Shown: in pieces, positions 1-5,827 of the stretch
How positions within the stretch are numbered: the first letter of the stretch is position 1
Layout: each line of letters starts with the position of its first letter
From: an uncultured Helicobacteraceae bacterium
GTDB taxonomy: Bacteria > Campylobacterota > Campylobacteria > Campylobacterales > Helicobacteraceae
NCBI GenBank assembly: GCA_910578285.1
Contig: CAJTQL010000005.1
Location: 120,819 to 129,528 of the forward strand
Direction: 5' to 3'
DNA: 8,710 nt
Program-made: the position numbers and the translations under genes
Notes under the pieces: generated by a model
Database searches by the model: none
What the model saw: only the letters and a program-made list of their open reading frames with translations
Told to the model about the DNA's origin: nothing

Positions 1-859
1 GGATATTATGCGTACAACATGCTCAATGCTTGGTTGTTTAGAACCCGAAGTCTATGATGTCGCAAAAATGAGCTTCCCCAATCAGCAAAAAATCGCGACA
101 CGATTGCTTGGAATCTTCCCTTCTGCGCTCACCTATTGGCATCATTATCACAACAGCGGCAAAGAGATTAGCACGGATTCGAGCCAAGATTCGATTGGTG
201 GCTATTTCCTCGAGCTTTTGCATCAAAAAGCGCCCAAAGAATTGTGGGTCAAGGCAATGCACGCAAGTCTCATTCTCTATGCAGAGCATGAATTTAACGC
301 GAGCACCTTCACCGCACGCGTCATCACTGCAACACTTTCAGACTGCTATGCAGCCGTTACAGGTGCGATTGGTGCATTGCGCGGACCATTGCATGGTGGA
401 GCAAATGAAGCAGCGATGGAGCTCATCGCCGAATACAAAAGCCCCGAGCAAGCCACAAAAGGAATCCTCGAAAAACTCGCGCGCAAAGACAAGATTATGG
501 GCTTTGGGCATCGCGTCTATGTCGAAAAAGACCCACGTAATGTTGTCATCAAAGAATGGAGCCGCAAACTTAGCCTCGACATCAACGACAAAGAAGGCTT
601 GTTCCCCATTAGTGAAGCCATCGAAAAAGTCATGTGGGACGAGAAAAAACTCTTCCCCAATCTTGACTTTTATAGTGCGAGCGCCTACCATTTTATGGGC
701 ATTCCAACAGCGTATTTCACACCCATTTTCATCTTTAGCCGCACAGCGGGCTGGATGGCGCATGTGTTCGAACAACGTTCAAACAATAAGTTGATTCGCC
801 CCACATCGGAATACACAGGACCAGACAACAAGGCGTTTGTGCCTATGGATAAGCGTTAA
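1..859 (+). CDS. prpC: 2-methylcitrate synthase (citrate synthase family), 5'-truncated by window edge
   Basis: The enzyme condenses propionyl-CoA with oxaloacetate to 2-methylcitrate, the first step of the methylcitrate cycle, in the cytoplasm. The frame is open to the left edge (codons begin at base 2, reading Asp-Ile before the first Met at base 8), so the N-terminal part is missing and the Met at 8 is internal. Numbering from that Met, the citrate-synthase active-site motifs are intact: GPLHGGANE (His129), GFGHRVY (His168) and LDFYSAS (Asp220), followed by the C-terminal RPTSEYTGP segment. About 285 residues remain of a family usually near 370-390. It stops with TAA 36 nt before prpD, on the same strand, which favours the methylcitrate enzyme over ordinary citrate synthase (GltA). 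The specific assignment rests mainly on that neighbour, because the motifs are shared by both enzymes. Confidence 0.92.
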   Translation, partial: DIMRTTCSMLGCLEPEVYDVAKMSFPNQQKIATRLLGIFPSALTYWHHYHNSGKEISTDSSQDSIGGYFLELLHQKAPKELWVKAMHASLILYAEHEFNASTFTARVITATLSDCYAAVTGAIGALRGPLHGGANEAAMELIAEYKSPEQATKGILEKLARKDKIMGFGHRVYVEKDPRNVVIKEWSRKLSLDINDKEGLFPISEAIEKVMWDEKKLFPNLDFYSASAYHFMGIPTAYFTPIFIFSRTAGWMAHVFEQRSNNKLIRPTSEYTGPDNKAFVPMDKR

Positions 860-895
860 TTTGCTAGTATCACATATCAAAAATAAGGAGAAAAA

Positions 896-2365
896 ATGAG
901 TTCAGATATGGGTATCTTAGATACAAAACGACCAGACTTTGACCCAATCCTCACCGAGATTGCCCGCTATGCGGTGGATTTCAAGATTGATTCAAGCCTC
1001 GCGTATGAAACTGCGCGCTATTGTCTTATGGACACCATCGGTTGCGGGCTGTTAGCCCTCGAGTTCCCCGCTTGCACCAAGCTTTTGGGACCCGTTGTTG
1101 AAGGTGCAGAGCTTCGCCCTCTTGGCGCAAAAGTCCCGGGCACTCACTATCAGCTCGACCCAGAACGCGCTGCATTCAATGTTGGTGCGATGGTGCGATG
1201 GCTCGACTTCAATGACACATGGCTCGCCGCAGAATGGGGACACCCAAGCGACAATCTCGGTGCGATTTGGGCTGTTGCCGACTATCTTAGCCGCAAGAAT
1301 GTCTCAAAAGGCAAAGCACCGCTAACAGTCAAAGACGTCCTCACAGCAATGATTAAAGCGCATGAGATTCAGGGAATCCTCGCACTTGAGAACAAATTCA
1401 ATGGTGTTGGGCTCGACCATGTCTTGCTCGTGCGAATCGCCTCGACAGCCGTTGCATGCGCTATGCTCGGCGGGACATTTGAAGAAGTGCGCAACGCTGT
1501 AAGCCACGCATTTGTCGATGGTGGTGCATTGCGCTGCTATCGCCACGCACCCAATACAGGCAGCCGCAAAAGCTGGGCAGCGGGCGATGCAAGCTCACGC
1601 GGGGTAAATCTCGCTCTCAAAGCACTCACAGGCGAAATGGGCTATCCAAGCGCATTGAGCGCAGCATTTTGGGGCTTTGAAGATGTCAAAATGAAAGACA
1701 AAGAGGGCAAGGTACATCGATTGAAATTGCCCCAAAAATTTGGCAGCTATGTCATGGAAAATGTACTTTTCAAAATCAGCTTCCCTGCCGAGTTCCATGC
1801 ACAAACCGCTGTGGAATGCGCACTCAAGCTGCATGATGAAGTCAAGAACAAACTCGATTCAGTCGAAAAAATCGTCATCACAACCCAAGATTCTGGACAT
1901 CGAATCATCAACAAAGTCGGACCACTCGCCAACCCCGCTGACCGTGACCACTGTATTCAGTATATGGTTGCCGTTCCGCTGATCTTTGGGCGACTCACTG
2001 CCGATGACTATGAAGACAGCATCGCAAACGATCCGCGCATTGACGCATTGCGCGACAAAATGGTAGTCGAAGTCGATGAGCGCTACACACGCGAATATCT
2101 CGAGGCAGACAAACGCTCGATTGCCAATGCTGTGCAGATTTTCTATAAAGATGGCAGCAAGAGTGAAAAGATTGAGATTGACTATCCGATTGGACACAAA
2201 CGCCGAAGAAGCGAAGGTATCCCCGTTCTTATCGCAAAATTTGAACGCAATATCTCACGTAAACTAAGCCCCAAAAAATGCACAAAAATCAAGGAGCTTT
2301 GCAGCGACCAAGGCAAACTCGAATCCACACCATTCCACGTGTTTAGCGATTTGTTTGCATTGTAA
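896..2365 (+). CDS. prpD: 2-methylcitrate dehydratase PrpD
   Basis: This is a complete 489-aa MmgE/PrpD-family protein that dehydrates 2-methylcitrate to 2-methyl-cis-aconitate, the step after PrpC. PrpD enzymes need no iron-sulfur cluster, unlike aconitase-type AcnD. Visible family blocks are DPILTEIARYAVDF (16-29), RWLDFNDTWLAAEWGHPSDN (101-120), KSWAAGDASSRGVNLA (225-240), KISFPAEFHAQTAVE (293-307) and PADRDHCIQYMVAVPL (347-362). The length fits the family (about 480). The ATG at 896 is preceded by AAGGAG (885-890) at 5-nt spacing, which decides the start. The 36-nt gap after prpC suggests one transcript. The C-terminus ends in a lysine-rich stretch and FHVFSDLFAL, with no sign of truncation. 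PrpB (methylisocitrate lyase) is not in the window and may lie upstream of prpC. Confidence 0.95.
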   Translation: MSSDMGILDTKRPDFDPILTEIARYAVDFKIDSSLAYETARYCLMDTIGCGLLALEFPACTKLLGPVVEGAELRPLGAKVPGTHYQLDPERAAFNVGAMVRWLDFNDTWLAAEWGHPSDNLGAIWAVADYLSRKNVSKGKAPLTVKDVLTAMIKAHEIQGILALENKFNGVGLDHVLLVRIASTAVACAMLGGTFEEVRNAVSHAFVDGGALRCYRHAPNTGSRKSWAAGDASSRGVNLALKALTGEMGYPSALSAAFWGFEDVKMKDKEGKVHRLKLPQKFGSYVMENVLFKISFPAEFHAQTAVECALKLHDEVKNKLDSVEKIVITTQDSGHRIINKVGPLANPADRDHCIQYMVAVPLIFGRLTADDYEDSIANDPRIDALRDKMVVEVDERYTREYLEADKRSIANAVQIFYKDGSKSEKIEIDYPIGHKRRRSEGIPVLIAKFERNISRKLSPKKCTKIKELCSDQGKLESTPFHVFSDLFAL

Positions 2366-2378
2366 TATTATAGAAATC

Positions 2379-2428
2379 GCAAAAGAATCAAATCTTTTGC
2401 TTGTCGTGTGGTGAATACTTCACCACAC
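2379..2428 (+). terminator. Two tandem hairpins after prpD, probable transcript end
   Basis: Hairpin 1 is an 8-bp stem, GCAAAAGA (2379-2386) with TCTTTTGC (2393-2400), around a 6-nt loop. Hairpin 2 is a perfect 10-bp stem, GTGTGGTGAA (2406-2415) with TTCACCACAC (2419-2428), around a TAC loop. They start 14 nt after the prpD stop. Neither is followed by a clean U-run on either strand, so this is not a textbook intrinsic terminator. It may instead protect the mRNA 3' end, or separate prpD from convergent transcription coming from the CRISPR side. Confidence 0.5.
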
Positions 2429-2889
2429 ACTCTCTAACGTGCTGTATGACCTCAAGCTTTCATTGCTTTATTTAATCGCGCCATTTCTGCCGCTAGGCAA
2501 GGCAATCGATACTTTTAGAAACTTCTTTTGTCATATTGAGTGTCAAGCAAAACATCTCGTCATTGCAAACTTTTGTGGCATTCCACAGCCCCCACAGCCC
2601 GATAATCAGTTCACTGCAAATCTCCCCCATTATACATTCATTTGCCACAAAAAATAGGGAAATGCGAAATTTGGGTTTAGTAACGGAGCCGCAAGCATTG
2701 GTTGAGCGCATGTAGAATATCATGAATTTAAAAATCATCATGAAGTAGAAAATTCTAAAAATAGCGATTCGGTTTTGTCTCTCTGCGCAAAGAAAGATAT
2801 AGGGTAAAATAAAGACTACTAGCGCAGGAAAACTATGGAGTCTCTCACTCTAACGCGCATTTGCCGCTAGAAGTAAACACAAAAACATC
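2429..2889. other. Intergenic region without a convincing gene; degenerate repeats
   Basis: The longest open frames here (2439-2657 on +, 2493-2741 on -) lack a ribosome-binding site and look non-coding. There are small repeat traces. CGCGCCATTTCTGCCGCTAG (2477-2496) is echoed imperfectly by an element ending TTGCCGCTAG at 2870. CTAGCG (2819-2824) is inverted as CGCTAG (2865-2870). A short TGTGG-CATT-CCACA hairpin sits at 2574-2587. The stretch near 2528-2570 (TCATATTGAG, then CGTCATTGC) resembles a type of dispersed intergenic repeat I recall from other bacteria, but this cannot be confirmed here. A possible + strand -10, TAAAAT, lies at 2805-2810 with no gene after it. Confidence 0.4.
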
Positions 2890-2968
2890 AAATAATAAAT
2901 TCGGTTTTAGGGATTGTAACCCTGCGGGAAAACCGAAAACCCTTATTTTAGCCACTTTTTAAACTCTT
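2890..2968 (-). ncRNA. tracrRNA of a type II-C-like CRISPR-Cas9 system
   Basis: This trans-activating RNA pairs with the repeat part of each crRNA and folds into the scaffold bound by Cas9. Read on the - strand it begins AAGAGTTTAAAAAGTGGC, and its first 24 nt match the complement of the crRNA repeat at 21 positions, plus one G-U pair. The core follows: GGG (2942-2940), an 11-nt loop, CCC (2928-2926); then AGGG (2923-2920), UUACAAU, CCCU (2912-2909); then AAAACCGAA (2908-2900). The AGGGUUACAAUCCCU hairpin followed by AAAACCG closely resembles the C. jejuni tracrRNA as I recall it. The first loop (UUCGGUUUU, 2937-2929) can pair with AAAACCGAA, like the pseudoknot or triple-helix core known for CjCas9. 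The 5' end is inferred from the -10 box. The 3' end is uncertain, in the weak T-rich tail at 2899-2889. Confidence 0.88.
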
Positions 2969-2980
2969 GAGTGCTATTGT
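2945..2980 (-). repeat. Anti-repeat: divergent full-length copy of the CRISPR repeat
   Basis: On the - strand this 36-nt stretch aligns without gaps to the + strand form of the array repeat, with 28 of 36 positions identical. The block AGTGGCTAAAA near its end is perfectly kept. Mismatches fall at repeat positions 2, 3, 10-12, 18, 24 and 36. It lies in inverted orientation relative to crRNA-sense repeats, as expected of the tracrRNA part that pairs with crRNA. The homology also covers the outer 12 nt that lie upstream of the proposed tracrRNA start. Confidence 0.85.
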
Positions 2981-2981
2981 A
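2976..2981 (-). promoter_or_regulatory. -10 box of the tracrRNA promoter
   Basis: On the - strand TACAAT (2981-2976) is one mismatch from TATAAT. It would place the start near 2969-2968, giving an RNA that begins AAGAG, the same point at which I recall the C. jejuni tracrRNA beginning. No clear -35 is seen, which is common for vegetative promoters of Campylobacterota. Confidence 0.55.
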
Positions 2982-3002
2982 TCCCAACTCTCCTTAAAGT
3001 TG

Positions 3003-3068
3003 CCTTTTCAACGATATTTTATGGCTTCAAAACCACTCAAACATCGCAAAATACGCCCTTTTCAACGA
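3003..3068. repeat. Direct repeat CCTTTTCAACGA between tracrRNA and array
   Basis: The 12-mer CCTTTTCAACGA occurs at 3003-3014 and again at 3057-3068, 54 nt apart. The second copy ends 4 bp before the first CRISPR repeat (3073). This is the only non-repeat DNA flanking the array with room for a leader or integration signal. Its function is unknown, and it could be the trace of a decayed array unit. Confidence 0.5.
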
Positions 3069-3533
3069 GTGTATTATAGCATGGAAGAGATTAAAGAGTG
3101 GCTAAAACTAACGAAGACGCAGACTTTAGCCCCGCGTATTATAGCATGGAAGAGATTAAAGAGTGGCTAAAACATACTTACGACAGCTCTATGACAGTAT
3201 GTAATTATAGCATGGAAGAGATTAAAGAGTGGCTAAAACAAAGGAATCAACTGGGATGAAAGTAGTCACATTATAGCATGGAAGAGATTAAAGAGTGGCT
3301 AAAACAACGAAGACGCAGACTTTAGCCCCGCATACATTATAGCATGGAAGAGATTAAAGAGTGGCTAAAACGCTTCTCAAATTTCTAATGCTTTTTCTGA
3401 TATTATAGCATGGAAGAGATTAAAGAGTGGCTAAAACAGTAACCCCAACGGAGCGCAAGATGTATCAATTATAGCATGGAAGAGATTAAAGAGTGGCTAA
3501 AACAGTCTGTTTGAGCTTGGAATCTGCAACGCG

Positions 3534-3929
3534 ATTATAGCATGGAAGAGATTAAAGAGTGGCTAAAACTTGTCTTCAAAAACGCGCAAACGAATGGGCA
3601 TTATAGCATGGAAGAGATTAAAGAGTGGCTAAAACTTGCCAGAAGTCTCTCCATTATCTCTTGTTATTATAGCATGGAAGAGATTAAAGAGTGGCTAAAA
3701 CTTCAATGCGCCATTCGTGCTGCTTGCCACAATTATAGCATGGAAGAGATTAAAGAGTGGCTAAAACTTGTCTTCAAAAACGCGCAAACGAATGGGCATT
3801 ATAGCATGGAAGAGATTAAAGAGTGGCTAAAACTTGCCAGAAGTCTCTCCATTATCTCTTGTTATTATAGCATGGAAGAGATTAAAGAGTGGCTAAAACT
3901 TCAATGCGCCATTCGTGCTGCTTGCCACA
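3534..3929. repeat. 198-bp tandem duplication of three repeat-spacer units
   Basis: Positions 3534-3731 and 3732-3929 are identical. Each holds three repeats and the same three spacers in the same order (beginning TTGTCTTC, TTGCCAGA and TTCAATGC). The likely origin is recombination or slippage between identical repeats, not repeated acquisition. Confidence 0.95.
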
Positions 3930-5784
3930 ATTATAGCATGGAAGAGATTAAAGAGTGGCTAAAACTGATTGACCACCAACAACAGCATAAGGATTATTAT
4001 AGCATGGAAGAGATTAAAGAGTGGCTAAAACATCTGTTAATTTTTCTATTTGGTGTTTTATATTATAGCATGGAAGAGATTAAAGAGTGGCTAAAACCGA
4101 CACGATAGTTGAGTGCATATGGGATTTATTATAGCATGGAAGAGATTAAAGAGTGGCTAAAACAACCGAACTCGTCAGTGGAAGAACTAATGTATTATAG
4201 CATGGAAGAGATTAAAGAGTGGCTAAAACAGCACGGACTTATTCTTGGACTTGTCTCAAGATTATAGCATGGAAGAGATTAAAGAGTGGCTAAAACACCC
4301 TTCGTCTCTGCTGAAACAAGGAAAGCATTATAGCATGGAAGAGATTAAAGAGTGGCTAAAACTTTTGTACCTGTGGGTTGTGTAACTCCTGAATTATAGC
4401 ATGGAAGAGATTAAAGAGTGGCTAAAACTCCTTATTCCGCCAGATGACACAACCCCGCATTATAGCATGGAAGAGATTAAAGAGTGGCTAAAACCATTTA
4501 ACACCTCACTTTTGATTTTTCAGTATTATAGCATGGAAGAGATTAAAGAGTGGCTAAAACTGTGAATATCGACCACGCTGATATTCAGAGATTATAGCAT
4601 GGAAGAGATTAAAGAGTGGCTAAAACTCTGTCTTCAAAAACGCGCAAACGAATGGGATTATAGCATGGAAGAGATTAAAGAGTGGCTAAAACATGAAGAG
4701 TTTATTCAACGTGAATTTGGTAATTATAGCATGGAAGAGATTAAAGAGTGGCTAAAACTCGAAATGGCAGCTTTAAAAGCGCGGTCAAATTATAGCATGG
4801 AAGAGATTAAAGAGTGGCTAAAACCATTAAGGCTGCTCAGATTGCTAACGAATAATTATAGCATGGAAGAGATTAAAGAGTGGCTAAAACGCCTCCCAAG
4901 TCTCTAATGCTTTTTCTGAATTATAGCATGGAAGAGATTAAAGAGTGGCTAAAACTCAAAGAGGCTACTGGTATGAAAGTAATTAATTATAGCATGGAAG
5001 AGATTAAAGAGTGGCTAAAACAGCATTCATTGTAGCAACAACGATACCATATATTATAGCATGGAAGAGATTAAAGAGTGGCTAAAACGGCGCTGCACGT
5101 TCGCTTTTTGATGTGTGCATTATAGCATGGAAGAGATTAAAGAGTGGCTAAAACCGAGGGGACATTAAAATATCCCATAACTCCATTATAGCATGGAAGA
5201 GATTAAAGAGTGGCTAAAACAATAAAGCTAAAATGGACGCTCATCGTGTTAATTATAGCATGGAAGAGATTAAAGAGTGGCTAAAACTTTCTAAGAACAA
5301 TGTAACGCTTTTTGGCGATTATAGCATGGAAGAGATTAAAGAGTGGCTAAAACCCAAAGGAGTTCAGCATGTCTAAACGACAAGATTATAGCATGGAAGA
5401 GATTAAAGAGTGGCTAAAACTTGGAATTGGACGATAACATCGCAAATGATATTATAGCATGGAAGAGATTAAAGAGTGGCTAAAACTGTTAGTGCTGAAT
5501 CAAGAAAAGCTTTAATTATTATAGCATGGAAGAGATTAAAGAGTGGCTAAAACTACTCAACGCGGTGGAGATGTTCTCGTTCCATTATAGCATGGAAGAG
5601 ATTAAAGAGTGGCTAAAACTCGATACTATAGTTGAATGTATCTGGGATTTTATTATAGCATGGAAGAGATTAAAGAGTGGCTAAAACTACAGAAGGAGTC
5701 GAGGTTTCGGCTATGCCAATTATAGCATGGAAGAGATTAAAGAGTGGCTAAAACTGGTGTCGTTGCATGGTTCGGCTCTCAACT

Positions 5785-5793
5785 ATTATAGCA
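5785..5793 (-). promoter_or_regulatory. Extended -10 promoter inside the CRISPR repeat (example; present in all 42)
   Basis: The first nine + strand bases of each repeat, ATTATAGCA, read TGCTATAAT on the - strand: a perfect extended -10 (TGnTATAAT) ending at the repeat-spacer border. Transcription would start about 7 nt into the next spacer, leaving about 24 nt of guide. This matches repeat-encoded crRNA promoters known in type II-C systems of Neisseria meningitidis and C. jejuni. The copy listed is in the rightmost repeat and would drive the spacer at 5755-5784. Confidence 0.8.
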
Positions 5794-5827
5794 TGGAAGA
5801 GATTAAAGAGTGGCTAAAACTGCACAA

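Larger units (their letters stand above)
3073..5820 (-). CRISPR. CRISPR array, type II-C-like: 42 repeats, 41 spacers
   Basis: There are 42 identical 36-nt repeats. In crRNA sense (- strand) each begins GTTTTAGCCACTCTTTAA and ends TTCCATGCTATAAT. The 41 spacers are mostly 30 nt (range 29-32), and 38 are distinct. The GTTTTA start, AT-rich end, 36-nt length and adjacent tracrRNA identify a Cas9-type array, and the embedded -10 boxes and C. jejuni-like tracrRNA point to II-C. The crRNA strand is inferred from tracrRNA complementarity and promoter direction: transcription runs right to left, the same way as the methyltransferase gene and the tracrRNA. Neither terminal repeat is degenerate, so array polarity cannot be read from repeat decay. 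No cas gene is in the window. Because a repeat plus a 30-nt spacer is 66 nt, open frames spelling YSMEEIKEWLK run through the array on +; they are not genes. Confidence 0.98.

Noticed and set aside
108..794. 228-aa open frame inside prpC
   Set aside because: It is a +1-frame shadow of prpC, whose own frame carries all the citrate-synthase motifs.
2439..2741. Open frames on both strands in the gap after prpD
   Set aside because: No Shine-Dalgarno and no recognisable domain; likely degenerate intergenic sequence.
2805..2880. Possible small RNA from a + strand TAAAAT box with inverted CTAGCG/CGCTAG ends
   Set aside because: The -10 is weak, the inverted repeat is only 6 bp across about 40 nt, and no terminator follows.
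3016..3045. Possible degenerate extra CRISPR repeat left of the array
   Set aside because: Only scattered matches to the repeat (for example ATGGCTTCAAAACCACTC), not better than expected in AT-rich DNA.
2967..3170. 67-aa open frame on +
   Set aside because: It runs through the tracrRNA promoter, the flank and the first array units; no ribosome-binding site or family likeness.
3542..4108. 188-aa open frame with a repeated YSMEEIKEWLK peptide (also 4599-4907 and 5727-5942)
   Set aside because: This is the CRISPR array read through: repeat plus 30-nt spacer is 66 nt, a multiple of three, so the frame stays open and the repeat happens to contain ATG. There is no ribosome-binding site, and the variable segments are spacers.
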